From NCBI GenBank assembly GCA_030425045.1, contig JAUHVL010000004.1:124001-188000 (forward strand): DNA of 64,000 nt, given 5' to 3'. Made by a program: the position numbers and the translations under genes. The stretch's first letter is position 1. Each line of letters starts with the position of its first letter. The notes beneath the pieces were generated by a model. The model was not told where the DNA came from. It saw only the letters and a list, made by a program, of their open reading frames with translations, and did no database searches. This stretch comes from a bacterium. Lineage in GTDB: Bacteria; Bdellovibrionota; Bacteriovoracia; Bacteriovoracales; Bacteriovoracaceae. Positions 35,505 to 44,840 of the stretch are shown one piece after another.

Positions 35505-36887
35505 TTAAAGTTGATAAACGAGTTTTTTAAAGTAATTCCCACGTTCCTCGTAGTCTCTAAAAAAGTCTGTGGCAGGCGCACCAGGAGAAAGAACGATCTT
35601 ATCACCCGTTCTTGATTTTTGATAAGCAAGAAGTACGGACTCTTCGAAACTACCAACAATAAAGGTTTGAGAGTGAGCACCAAGAGCCCTATTAAGTCCT
35701 TCTTTGTTTTCACCAACAAGAACAAGCACTCTAGCATGATCGATAATATCATCTACATAATTTTCGTACTCAATACCTTCGATTTCTTTACCACCAGCGA
35801 TTAAAATCACAGGGTTTTTAAAAGACTTAATCCCTTCAACCATTTCACCAATTTTTTCCGACTTAGAATCGTTATAGAAAGAAACACCATTTTTTTCCAT
35901 TAAGAATTCTAAACGATGAGGAATTCCTGGAAATTTCTCTATTGTTTTTTGAATTGATGAGTCGGAAACATCTAAGGCCTTACAAGCAGTCGTTGCCGCA
36001 AGTAAGTTTTCTCGGTTACTTTGACCAACGATTCTCATCGAGCCAACTTTAAATTCTGAGTGGTAATTAATATTGGAATGAATTCTTCTATTGTGAAAGT
36101 GTGTCCCTTGAACTTCATTCATTACACCAATCGTAACGAACGATTTTCTTGAGTACCAATACGTTTGGCAATTGGCATTTCTAAAGAATGTATTATTTGC
36201 CAGTCGATCAAAGTTAACAATCAAGGTGTCATCTGGTGATAACATTTTTACAATGGATAATTTCGCTTCGATATACTCACCCACTGAAGCAAAGAATTGA
36301 AGCTTTGGATTTTCAGCAATATTAGTAAAAACAACAAGCTTAGGATGAAAATCTTCTAACTTTCTCATTTGAATAGCTGAAACCTCAACAACAACATAGT
36401 CAGTTTTCTCATAGTCCTTTTGCATACTGTATTCAATAAACGGACTATCGCTGGTTCCACCAACGAAAACATTTTTTCCATCTTGCTTAAGAGCAAAGCC
36501 AATCATATGAGCAACAGTTGTTCTCCCATGGCTTCCACAAACGGCGATAATAGGTTTACGACAAAGTTTATTCGCAAGAGCGAATTCACTATAAACTTCA
36601 CGTCCATTTCTTCTTGCAAGTTCTAATTGTGGTAACTCAGGATTAACAGCGGGTGAATAAACAACCACGTCAGCTTCGAGAAAGTCTTCGTCTTTATGCT
36701 CACCAAAAGTCATTTGTGGAGTTGGTTGAATCTTCTTTAACTTTTTTATCGCTTTATTGAGGTCGAAGATCGGCTTAATATCGGTCACTCTAATTTCACA
36801 ATCTAAACGATTGAAAAAATTGATTAGAGTAAATCCAGTTTTGCCAATACCAACAATTAAGATTTTTTTGTTTCTAAATCGATCCAC
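35505..36887 (-). CDS. murD: UDP-N-acetylmuramoylalanine--D-glutamate ligase
   Basis: Adds D-glutamate to the muropeptide precursor. Features: ILIVGIGKTGFTLINFF (N-terminal UDP loop), VCGSHGRTTVAHMIG (ATP loop, with GRTT in place of the usual GKTT), GIPHRLEFL and YNDSKSEKI (family HR and NDSKATN-like motif). C-terminal VLSPGAPATDFF fits the MurD SPGxxSFDxF motif. The length is 460 residues. The Lys-to-Arg change in the P-loop is noteworthy. Confidence 0.9.
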   Translation of the reverse strand: MDRFRNKKILIVGIGKTGFTLINFFNRLDCEIRVTDIKPIFDLNKAIKKLKKIQPTPQMTFGEHKDEDFLEADVVVYSPAVNPELPQLELARRNGREVYSEFALANKLCRKPIIAVCGSHGRTTVAHMIGFALKQDGKNVFVGGTSDSPFIEYSMQKDYEKTDYVVVEVSAIQMRKLEDFHPKLVVFTNIAENPKLQFFASVGEYIEAKLSIVKMLSPDDTLIVNFDRLANNTFFRNANCQTYWYSRKSFVTIGVMNEVQGTHFHNRRIHSNINYHSEFKVGSMRIVGQSNRENLLAATTACKALDVSDSSIQKTIEKFPGIPHRLEFLMEKNGVSFYNDSKSEKIGEMVEGIKSFKNPVILIAGGKEIEGIEYENYVDDIIDHARVLVLVGENKEGLNRALGAHSQTFIVGSFEESVLLAYQKSRTGDKIVLSPGAPATDFFRDYEERGNYFKKLVYQL

Positions 36888-36890
36888 AAT

Positions 36891-37967
36891 TTACCTCATT
36901 TTTAATGTAGCTATTGATACAAGGGCCAAAAAAATACTAATAATCCAAAAGCGTACGATCACTTTTGGCTCAGGCCAACCCAATAACTCAAAATGGTGAT
37001 GAATAGGCGCCATTTTGAATATTCTCTTTTTTCGCGTCTTATAAGAAGCGACTTGTAAAATAACAGAAAATGTCTCAACAACAAAGACCCCGCCAATAAT
37101 GCTGAATAATAATTCGCTCTTACAAAGTACGGCCATAATGCCTAGCATGCCGCCAAGCGACAATGAGCCAACATCACCCATAAAAATTTGAGCAGGATAT
37201 GAGTTGTACCATAAGAACCCGACACCGGCGCCGAAAACGGCCATGGCCAGTACAGCAAGCTCCCCTGAGTTTTCAACATATGGAATGTATAAATAATTTG
37301 AAATCTCTGAGTGACCTGACGCATAGGAAATCACCCCTAAGGCCAAAACACTCGTCATAATGGGGCCAATGGCAAGCCCATCTAAACCATCGGTTAAATT
37401 GACCGCATTACTAGAACCCACAATGACAAACATAATAAAAGGAACAAAAAACCAGCCGAGCTGATAATTCACTCCTTTTAGAAAAGGAACATGAAGAGTT
37501 GAATCAACAACATTAAATTTCAAAAGAAAAAATCCTGCGAGACCTGCAGTTATCAATTGCCACAAAAGCTTCCCTCTTGCAGAAATGCCCTTGGTGTTTT
37601 TCTTTCCAATTTTTAAAAAGTCATCCAAGAAACCTAAGCAAAAATAAGAAACTAAAACAAACAAAGTAATAAGCAGAGGATGCGAGTTAAAATTTCCGGT
37701 AATTAATAATGCACCAACCACAGAGCCAACGAGAAATACGCCACCCATGGTAGGAGTTCCCGCTTTTTTGAAGTGAGACTCTGGCCCATCATCTCTTACG
37801 ATTTGACCAAACTGCTTTCTTTTCATCCAAGAGATAAAGTATTTTCCCCATAAAATACTTATCGTAGCGGCAACAGCAAATGACACGATTGATCGAAATG
37901 TAATATACCTAAAGAGGTTAAAAAAGCTGATTTGCTCGCTAAGTGGATACAACAAATGATAAAGCAT
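36891..37967 (-). CDS. mraY: Phospho-N-acetylmuramoyl-pentapeptide-transferase
   Basis: Makes lipid I from UDP-MurNAc-pentapeptide and undecaprenyl phosphate at the inner membrane. Motifs: KKAGTPTMGGVFL, CLGFLDDFLKI (first Asp pair), VNLTDGLDGLAIGP, QIFMGDVGSLSLGG and APIHHHFELLGW (the HHHxE loop). It has 358 residues and about ten membrane segments. It lies three bases before murD. Confidence 0.97.
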   Translation of the reverse strand: MLYHLLYPLSEQISFFNLFRYITFRSIVSFAVAATISILWGKYFISWMKRKQFGQIVRDDGPESHFKKAGTPTMGGVFLVGSVVGALLITGNFNSHPLLITLFVLVSYFCLGFLDDFLKIGKKNTKGISARGKLLWQLITAGLAGFFLLKFNVVDSTLHVPFLKGVNYQLGWFFVPFIMFVIVGSSNAVNLTDGLDGLAIGPIMTSVLALGVISYASGHSEISNYLYIPYVENSGELAVLAMAVFGAGVGFLWYNSYPAQIFMGDVGSLSLGGMLGIMAVLCKSELLFSIIGGVFVVETFSVILQVASYKTRKKRIFKMAPIHHHFELLGWPEPKVIVRFWIISIFLALVSIATLKMR

Positions 37968-38042
37968 ATTATCCCAAATTAATTGAGGTCAATTGTTAGT
38001 TATACCCATATTAATGTGAATTTCATAGACTAGCGCGCAGCG

Positions 38043-39434
38043 CTATTGAAAATAATCTATTAGTTTCTCAAGTGCAAGAGAGCGGCTTGCTTTAATTAAA
38101 ATATATTTATTTTCAATTTTTTCACTCTTTAAATTCTCAATCAGAATATTAACGTCACTAAACTTTTTAACGTTCTCTAATCTTCGTTCAAAAGGCACAC
38201 CCATTTCGCCAACAAAAAAGATGTTTTCAAAGTTTTTTTGATGGATATATTCACCAAGCTCTTCATGAAAACGGATACTATCTGTTCCCAACTCCTTCAT
38301 ATCTCCTAAAATTAAAAGGGAGTTCTTTTTATCTTGTCCCTCTCGCTTGAGAAGTCTTTCAAAAGTATCAATGGCAACCTTCATTGAAAGAGGATTGGCA
38401 TTATAGGCATCGAGATAAATTTTGTGTTTTTGAGTTTCAATAACTTCGCTACGATTTTTTTGTTTAGGCGAATAGGTCAACGCTGCTTCAAACAACTCAT
38501 TGGTTTTTTCGGAAAACATTGTTCTTAATAAAATAAATGCCTGTGCTAAATTTTTTAAGAGATGATGTTCAACAATCTCATTAGTAAAAAGCCAAGAAGA
38601 ATTACCTTTACTAAGTTCAAGCCCTTCATTGGTAAAAGAAACTTTATAATGTCCATCGCGACCAAAGGTAATAACGCCAGGAAAATCTTTTAAACGATTA
38701 AGATAAATATCATCGGAAGGTAAAATTACGATTCCCTTTCCTTCAGTTGTCTCATTTATTACATGATAAAGTGATGACTTTTCTTTAAAAACTCCCTCCA
38801 AATCAATTAATCTTTCTAAATGAGCTGCTCCAACATTTGTGATAAGGCCAGTATCTGGCAGAGCTGTTTCTGCTAAAAGACGTATTTCACTGGGAGCATT
38901 TGTACCCATTTCAACAATGGCAAAATCGTGCTCTTCAGTTAAGCGAAAAAGAGTTAAGGGGACGCCGATATGATTATTTAAATTCCCTTTCGTTGCTAAA
39001 ACTTTTCCTGGGAATACCGAGTTTAAAATATGAAAAAGTGCTTCTTTAGAGGAAGTTTTTCCGGCACTTCCCGTAAGGCCAATTATTTTTTTATGATCAA
39101 CTTTCCAATACTTAACACATTCACTGGCCAGTTCACGAATATAGACAAAAATATCTTCAACTAAAACAAAAGTGATCTTATGATCTTCTACAAATGGCCT
39201 TAGAACTTCCGGAAATGTTCTCTTTTTTTCTGCAATGATTACTTTTATCGAGCTATGCTCAACAATATTTTCAAGCATTGAGTGAGCATCGAAATTTTCA
39301 CCGTAAAGACAAATAAAAGCATTTTCATCAGCAATATTTCTCGTATCCGTTGAAACCACCAGATCTGAGTCAATCTCCTTTCCGAGAATCTCTTTAAAGG
39401 TTTTAGGTAATTGAATTAAGCTTTTTGAAATCAT
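38043..39434 (-). CDS. murF: UDP-N-acetylmuramoyl-tripeptide--D-alanyl-D-alanine ligase
   Basis: Completes the pentapeptide precursor. The ATP loop is IGLTGSAGKTSSKEAL, followed by ATKGNLNNHIGVPLTLF (the NxNNxIGxP motif of MurF), IVEMGTNAPSEI and YLDAYNANPLSMKVAI (AYNANP is diagnostic). The length is 463 residues. It overlaps murE by four bases. Confidence 0.95.
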   Translation of the reverse strand: MISKSLIQLPKTFKEILGKEIDSDLVVSTDTRNIADENAFICLYGENFDAHSMLENIVEHSSIKVIIAEKKRTFPEVLRPFVEDHKITFVLVEDIFVYIRELASECVKYWKVDHKKIIGLTGSAGKTSSKEALFHILNSVFPGKVLATKGNLNNHIGVPLTLFRLTEEHDFAIVEMGTNAPSEIRLLAETALPDTGLITNVGAAHLERLIDLEGVFKEKSSLYHVINETTEGKGIVILPSDDIYLNRLKDFPGVITFGRDGHYKVSFTNEGLELSKGNSSWLFTNEIVEHHLLKNLAQAFILLRTMFSEKTNELFEAALTYSPKQKNRSEVIETQKHKIYLDAYNANPLSMKVAIDTFERLLKREGQDKKNSLLILGDMKELGTDSIRFHEELGEYIHQKNFENIFFVGEMGVPFERRLENVKKFSDVNILIENLKSEKIENKYILIKASRSLALEKLIDYFQ

Positions 39435-40783
39435 ATTAAGGATTTTACAATATCTTGATCGGAAAAATAACTTCTAATGCTATTTACTTCTTGGTATTTT
39501 TCGTGACCTTTGCCAGCAATAACAATAATATCTCCAGTCGAACTTTCGGCATATGAAGTTCTGATGGCCTCTTCTCTATTGTTAATAATTTTATAATCTT
39601 TCTCGACAGCACTAGCTATCATTTGTGTGATAACTTCAGGATCTTCTGTTCTAGGATTGTCATCCGTTAAATAAATTGAATCAGCAAACTGAGAAGCAAT
39701 TTTTCCCATTATTGCTCTTTTTTCTTTATCACGATCTCCACCACAGCCAAAAACTACATTTAGTTTTCTATCAGAGAAATTATTTTTTATTTCACTTAAC
39801 AATTTCTCTAATGCATCTGGTGTATGAGCATAGTCGATAACAAACATTCGCCCATCAATGTCGAAAATTTCAAAGCGTCCCTCAGGATAACTTATTTCTT
39901 TTAAATCAATTCCAGTTTTAATAGCAAGAACTTCAGAGACGAGACCATAAGCAAGTTCAAAGTTTTCTTTATGGTACTTAATATCAAAATATGAATTCAA
40001 ATGATCTAACTTAAGTTTATCAAAGCCTTTAACTTTTTTATGAGGAATTTTCTTTTCTTCAAGCAAACTTATGATCTCTAAGTTGTGAGGAATAAGAAGA
40101 GGTCTCTTTGTATAATTAAGTATTTTTGCCTTAGCTTTAAAATACTCTTCCATCGACTTGTGATAATCGAGGTGGTCCTGAGTAAAATTTGTCCAACCAG
40201 CAATATCTAACTTGAGATCACCTAGTCTTTTCTGTTCAAGGCCATGACTAGAAACTTCCATCGCCAAAACTTTTACATTATCAGAAAGTAACGATAATCC
40301 TCTTCTTAATTCTATATACCCCGGCGTGGTCATTTTAAAATCATGAACAAGCTCACCATTTTCTAGTAAACCTAAAGTGCCTAGTGTTGCTACGGGTATT
40401 TTATTTTGTTTTAAAATTTCTGTAATAAAACTAACCGTAGATGTTTTGCCATTTGTCCCCGTGACACCAATTATTTTTATATCCCTTAGAGGATATATTG
40501 TATTCGCTAGGTTTATTTGTAACTTTTCAAAGTCTTCTTCACCAACTGATATAACTTTAGGATGGTTATAACCTCCTAAGACAATTACACAACCAGCTAA
40601 ACTTTGCTCCAATCTTTTTTCAAATATTTCTTTTGACTTGGGATCATTTGATAAACGATAGAAAGCAATTGTCTCGTCATCAGCTCTATCTAAATAACTT
40701 GTTAATTGATTTAACTTTTCGAAATTAACATTGTTTTCTTTTTTGAGATAAGGCGCGAGGTATGATGAAACTGTATTAGTCAT
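39431..40783 (-). CDS. murE: UDP-N-acetylmuramoyl-tripeptide synthetase (meso-DAP type)
   Basis: Adds the third residue of the stem peptide. The ATP loop is GVTGTNGKTSTVSFI, with MEVSSHGLEQKRL and FVIDYAHTPDAL following. The C-terminal TDDNPRTEDP carries the DNPR signature that recognises meso-diaminopimelate, so the peptidoglycan is predicted to be the Gram-negative DAP type. The length of 450 residues is slightly short. It overlaps ftsI by eight bases. Confidence 0.95.
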   Translation of the reverse strand: MTNTVSSYLAPYLKKENNVNFEKLNQLTSYLDRADDETIAFYRLSNDPKSKEIFEKRLEQSLAGCVIVLGGYNHPKVISVGEEDFEKLQINLANTIYPLRDIKIIGVTGTNGKTSTVSFITEILKQNKIPVATLGTLGLLENGELVHDFKMTTPGYIELRRGLSLLSDNVKVLAMEVSSHGLEQKRLGDLKLDIAGWTNFTQDHLDYHKSMEEYFKAKAKILNYTKRPLLIPHNLEIISLLEEKKIPHKKVKGFDKLKLDHLNSYFDIKYHKENFELAYGLVSEVLAIKTGIDLKEISYPEGRFEIFDIDGRMFVIDYAHTPDALEKLLSEIKNNFSDRKLNVVFGCGGDRDKEKRAIMGKIASQFADSIYLTDDNPRTEDPEVITQMIASAVEKDYKIINNREEAIRTSYAESSTGDIIVIAGKGHEKYQEVNSIRSYFSDQDIVKSLI

Positions 40784-42683
40784 AAGAAGGCGGGCTATAT
40801 TCTATATTAATAATTGTTTTACTCGTAATTTTCGTTCCCGCCGGAGGTGACTGACTTTCTACAATCCCAATCCCTGTTTCACGAAAGTTTACATTCATTT
40901 TCTCTAATAGTTTTTTCACACTTCTTTTATCAAGGCCAATAAAATTTGGAACATCTCCATCTTTTATTTTTCTTGGGGAACTTTGTCTTACTTTTACGGT
41001 ATCAAGCACACCATTTGTTTCGGTTTCATCATCTAATGCCAGCTTATCAAATTCTTTTTTTCTATAGAGAATATGAGACATAACCTCTCTCACCACTGGA
41101 GCAGCGACAACACTTCCATAATAATGTTCTTTTGGATTATCGACATAAGCGTAAACAACAAATCTATTTTTTACATTGACGGGGTAGCCAATAAAGCCGG
41201 AAACATATCCTTTATAACCTCCGTTATTATCTACTCTCTGAGCAGTAGAGGTTTTACCCGCAATGTTAAAAAATTTAATTTTTGCACTTCCCCCGGTACC
41301 ATTTTCAACAACACTTTCAAGTATTTTCTCGAGCTCAACTGCTGTATCGATCGACAGCACTCTTCTTTTCTCTGTTTTCTTACCTTTAATAATTGTGGGC
41401 TGAACATAGACACCATTATTAGCAAGTGCTCCATAGGCGGCCATCATCTGTAAACCTGTTGTTGCGATTCCTTGCCCAAAACTGATATTTGACAGAGATA
41501 GTGGTGTCACTTGATCTTTGTCTGTCATGATTCCCCGAGACTCTCCGGGAAGTTCAATTCCCGTTTTCTTTCCAAAACCAAAATCTAAAAATGTTTTTTT
41601 AAGTTTGGGATACGTTAAATCAAAAGCAATTTTTGTTGTCCCAATATTTGAACTATGCTCTAAAATTTCTTTTACACTTAACCATTCAAATTTCTTCTTT
41701 GATTCAGCTTCAGAAATAACATGTCCATTAATTTCAAAAGCTCCCCTTTCACAATAATAACTCGTCTCAGGTGTGGATATTTTATTTTCAAAAGCAGAAG
41801 CGACTGTAATTGACTTCATTGTTGATCCCGGCTCAAAAGGACTAGCAATAAAAGATAATCCTCTATCTCTTGCCTTTGACTTACCAACTTCATTGGGATC
41901 AAAACTTGGATAATTGGCCATGGCAAGGATTTCACCTGTTTCAACATCCATCACACCAACACCGCCGTGATCTGCACCAAACTTTTCAATGGATTGTTTT
42001 AAGTATTTTTCCGCTACGGATTGTATTTCTTTATCTATTGAAAGGTATAAATCTTTACTAAGTTTTGACTTAGTTTCTCTTTCAAACTTTACGGCCCTCC
42101 CCTTGGCGTCCTTTATGTAACGTATAACGGTCGGCTCACCTCTTAATTCTTTATCAAAAGAATACTCAACTCCAGAGAGGCCAATATTATCGACCCCGAC
42201 AAAACCTAAGATTTGCGAGCCAACTTCATGATTTGGATAAACTCTTTTAGGAACAGAGTCTATATAGATTCCCTCAAGTTTTTTTATCTTTTTGACTTGT
42301 TCTTTTGTTAATTCAATTTTTCTGGCTAACCACGTATAGTTTTTACGATTTGAAATTCTTTTTTTAATAAAGTTTAAACTCAATCGTGGTTCTATTTTCG
42401 ATAACTCTCTATAGGGTTTCCACTTATTCTTTTTAATATTTTTTGGAATGGTAAAAATACTATAGGTTTGAATATTAATGGCCAGAGGGTTTCCATTACG
42501 GTCATAAATATTACCCCTTTTGGGATAAACTTTTGCTTCTCTAAAAAATTGACTTTTAGATCTTGCAATCAATTCTTTACGATCTAAGACCTGAACCTTA
42601 AACGCTTTTCCAACAACCAGCAAAAACATTGTTGAAAAAACAAAGAAAAGAAATTTAACTCTTTTTTTAGAGCCTACTTCCAT
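40776..42683 (-). CDS. ftsI: Septal transpeptidase FtsI (PBP3) with one PASTA domain
   Basis: Class B penicillin-binding protein that cross-links septal peptidoglycan. An N-terminal membrane anchor is followed by the dimerisation domain (REAKVYPKRGNIYDRNGNPLA). The transpeptidase motifs are PGSTMKS (active-site Ser), HSSNIG (SxN) and AGKTSTAQ, where the usual KTGT reads KTST. The C-terminal 60 residues (VPNFIGLDKRSVKKLL onward) form a PASTA domain. It has 635 residues. It lies between ftsL and murE. Confidence 0.93.
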   Translation of the reverse strand: MEVGSKKRVKFLFFVFSTMFLLVVGKAFKVQVLDRKELIARSKSQFFREAKVYPKRGNIYDRNGNPLAINIQTYSIFTIPKNIKKNKWKPYRELSKIEPRLSLNFIKKRISNRKNYTWLARKIELTKEQVKKIKKLEGIYIDSVPKRVYPNHEVGSQILGFVGVDNIGLSGVEYSFDKELRGEPTVIRYIKDAKGRAVKFERETKSKLSKDLYLSIDKEIQSVAEKYLKQSIEKFGADHGGVGVMDVETGEILAMANYPSFDPNEVGKSKARDRGLSFIASPFEPGSTMKSITVASAFENKISTPETSYYCERGAFEINGHVISEAESKKKFEWLSVKEILEHSSNIGTTKIAFDLTYPKLKKTFLDFGFGKKTGIELPGESRGIMTDKDQVTPLSLSNISFGQGIATTGLQMMAAYGALANNGVYVQPTIIKGKKTEKRRVLSIDTAVELEKILESVVENGTGGSAKIKFFNIAGKTSTAQRVDNNGGYKGYVSGFIGYPVNVKNRFVVYAYVDNPKEHYYGSVVAAPVVREVMSHILYRKKEFDKLALDDETETNGVLDTVKVRQSSPRKIKDGDVPNFIGLDKRSVKKLLEKMNVNFRETGIGIVESQSPPAGTKITSKTIINIEYSPPSYD

Positions 42684-42685
42684 AC

Positions 42686-42985
42686 TTACCTAATAATAAT
42701 AATTTGATCTTGCTTCGGCTTATAAAGGCCATGTTTTCTAGCGAGTGCTCTCAACTTTCTGATTGATAACAATTTCGCTTTTTTTGCTTTGAGCTCTTTG
42801 TTTTCAAAAACGACTCTTTCTATGTCTTTATTAAGTGCTGATATTTTATAATCCATTTCAACACCTTTCATTCTAAATAAGACAAACAAAACACCAAACA
42901 TTGTAAAAGCTAAGACGAATGGTAATACTCTTGAACTTAGTAATAGTGATTTGAGTTTGGCAATAAATCCTTTAGTTGCACTCAT
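42686..42985 (-). CDS. ftsL: FtsL-like cell division protein
   Basis: A 99-residue bitopic protein. A short cytoplasmic N-terminus is followed by one membrane segment (VLPFVLAFTMFGVLFVLF) and a leucine-zipper-like extracytoplasmic coiled coil (ISALNKDIERVVFENKELKA). It ends in an Arg/Lys-rich stretch. FtsL is poorly conserved in sequence; topology, size and the slot between rsmH and ftsI identify it. Confidence 0.8.
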   Translation of the reverse strand: MSATKGFIAKLKSLLLSSRVLPFVLAFTMFGVLFVLFRMKGVEMDYKISALNKDIERVVFENKELKAKKAKLLSIRKLRALARKHGLYKPKQDQIIIIR

Positions 42986-43000
42986 CGAAAAAGTCCTTTT

Positions 43001-43912
43001 TTACACTTTTTTTTCTATCACTCTTAGTTTAGCACTTCTTGAGCGAGAGTTCTCTTCAATTTCTTCATTTGAAGGTATTCTAGGCTTTTTTGTCAGTATG
43101 CGCAAAGTAGAGTCGTCAACTACTGCTTTTTTAAATTGATGTTTCACCACTCTGTCTTCTAAAGAATGGAAACTTATGACCGCAATCATTCCGCCTGGAG
43201 TTAGATATGAATACAAACTTGGTAACGTTTTTTCTACTACTTCAAGCTCTTTATTAACAGCAATTCTCAAAGCCTGAAATGTTTTCGTAGCGGGGTGAAT
43301 ACGACCAAATCGTAATTTTTTTGGATAGGCGTGAAATACAATATTTTCTAACTGCTTAGTATTTTCGATTCTTCCTTCTTCTCTTTGAAAATTTCTGATG
43401 TTTTCCACAATCTGTTTGGAAAACCTCTCTTCACCATAGGTATAAAGAATTTCTAATAATTCTTCATCATCTAAACTTTCTAACAGATCACTTGCTGTAT
43501 CAATTTCACTTGAAGGATTCATTCTCATATCAAGTGGCCCTTCAAAACGAAAAGAAAATCCTCTTTCGGGACTATCAAAATGATGACTAGAAACTCCTAG
43601 ATCCATTAAGATACCATCAAATTTTTTTTCTTTAGTTTCACTTTGCTGATCAAATGATGAGAAGTTTACAGGACAAATCGTAAGACGATCTTGGAGTTCA
43701 TCCGGTACTGTATTTTTTGCATTTTTTACAGCATCAGGGTCTTGATCAAAAGCGATGACTTTTGATTTTGGAAAATTCCTTAATAGGCTACATGTATGCC
43801 CAGCAGCTCCTAAGGTTAAATCCGCAAACAAAAGTTCTGCATTTTTATCGAATCTCGAAAAGAACTCAAGAACGTCCTTTTCCATCACCGAGTAATGTTC
43901 TTTATACTGCAC
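43001..43912 (-). CDS. rsmH: 16S rRNA (cytosine(1402)-N(4))-methyltransferase
   Basis: SAM-dependent methyltransferase (MraW) acting in the decoding centre. Features: EHYSVMEKDVLEFF, DLTLGAAGHTCSLL (motif I), DGILMDLGVSSHHFDSPERGFSF (diagnostic), GRIHPATKTFQALRIAVNKEL and ISFHSLEDRVVKHQF. The length is 303 residues. It normally follows mraZ; here it follows mtnP with the stop and start sharing a base. Confidence 0.96.
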   Translation of the reverse strand: MQYKEHYSVMEKDVLEFFSRFDKNAELLFADLTLGAAGHTCSLLRNFPKSKVIAFDQDPDAVKNAKNTVPDELQDRLTICPVNFSSFDQQSETKEKKFDGILMDLGVSSHHFDSPERGFSFRFEGPLDMRMNPSSEIDTASDLLESLDDEELLEILYTYGEERFSKQIVENIRNFQREEGRIENTKQLENIVFHAYPKKLRFGRIHPATKTFQALRIAVNKELEVVEKTLPSLYSYLTPGGMIAVISFHSLEDRVVKHQFKKAVVDDSTLRILTKKPRIPSNEEIEENSRSRSAKLRVIEKKV

Positions 43913-44751
43913 TAGCTTTTTAACACCTTTACAATTTCTTTTTGTTCAGACGAAAGTCTCTCTTCTGGAGTTAAAATCGCATCAATATTTTCTTTTTTAT
44001 AATCAAACTTATTTTTATCGAGGTTGGGAATGAGATCTTTTAAGAGAAGATGGGCATTTTTATTGTTTTCTTTCATTACTTTCATAATTTCATCTAACGT
44101 ACAATGCTCTTCTTTCCAGCAATCATAATCAGTCACCATAGCAATTGTTGCGTAGGCCATGCCAGCCTCTTTTGCAAGATAAGATTCAGGAACATTGGTC
44201 ATTCCAATTACACTCGCGCCAAATCCACGATAAATTTCTGACTCCGCTTTTGAAGAAAACTGTGGTCCTTCAATACAAATATAACTGCCGCCTTTACTAT
44301 ACTTCACTCCAACTTTCTCACAACTTTGAACCATTACTTCTTGAAGTTTAGCCTCCACAGGATTGGCAACTGAAACGTGTCCGACAATTCCATCTCCAAA
44401 AAATGATCTCTCTCTTTTTCCCTTGGTCCAATCAATAAACTGATCCACTAAAACAAACGTCGTTGGATTGAATTCTTCTTTCAAAGAACCTACTGCTGAT
44501 ACAGAGACCAAGTAATTAACGCCCAGCTTCTTTAAGGCATAAATATTGGCACGATAGTTAATTTCATGGGGCAATAACTTATGACCCTCTCCATGTCTGG
44601 CAAGAAAAAAGCAAGTTGAACCATCGACAACACCCTCTACAATTTCTCCACTTGGGCTACCGTAAGGTGTTTCAACATTGTGTTTTTTAACAACTTCCAC
44701 TCCCTCAAGTTGATAAAGACCACTTCCACCAATTATTCCAATATTGCTCAT
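43912..44751 (-). CDS. mtnP: S-methyl-5'-thioadenosine phosphorylase (MtnP-like)
   Basis: Cleaves methylthioadenosine in methionine salvage. Features: IGIIGGSGLYQL, ETPYGSPSGEI, FLARHGEGHKLLPHEINYRANIYAL, LVSVSAVGSLKEE and YICIEGPQFSSKAESEIYR, then VIGMTNVPESYLAKEAGMAYATIAMVTDYDCW, all typical of the MTAP branch of purine nucleoside phosphorylases. It has 279 residues. It occupies the first place of the cell-wall cluster, where mraZ is usual. AGGAGG precedes the ATG. Confidence 0.9.
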   Translation of the reverse strand: MSNIGIIGGSGLYQLEGVEVVKKHNVETPYGSPSGEIVEGVVDGSTCFFLARHGEGHKLLPHEINYRANIYALKKLGVNYLVSVSAVGSLKEEFNPTTFVLVDQFIDWTKGKRERSFFGDGIVGHVSVANPVEAKLQEVMVQSCEKVGVKYSKGGSYICIEGPQFSSKAESEIYRGFGASVIGMTNVPESYLAKEAGMAYATIAMVTDYDCWKEEHCTLDEIMKVMKENNKNAHLLLKDLIPNLDKNKFDYKKENIDAILTPEERLSSEQKEIVKVLKS

Positions 44752-44782
44752 TTTGCCTCCTAAAATCTTTTAAACCTCACGG

Positions 44783-44811
44783 AGTATACCGATCTTTACA
44801 ATAATAGAAAA
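44783..44811 (-). promoter_or_regulatory. Possible promoter of the mtnP and cell-wall cluster
   Basis: On the minus strand a good -10 box TATACT (44788-44783) lies 17 bases after a poor -35 candidate (TTTTCT) and about 30 bases upstream of the mtnP start. The region separates divergent genes, so a promoter is expected here. Confidence 0.35.
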
Positions 44812-44840
44812 GTCACATCAGTTTGTGGTACCCTTTGGAG

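Noticed and set aside
41073-41453. A 126-codon plus-strand frame opposite ftsI
   Set aside because: ftsI is fully supported by motifs over this stretch; the opposite frame has no recognisable features.
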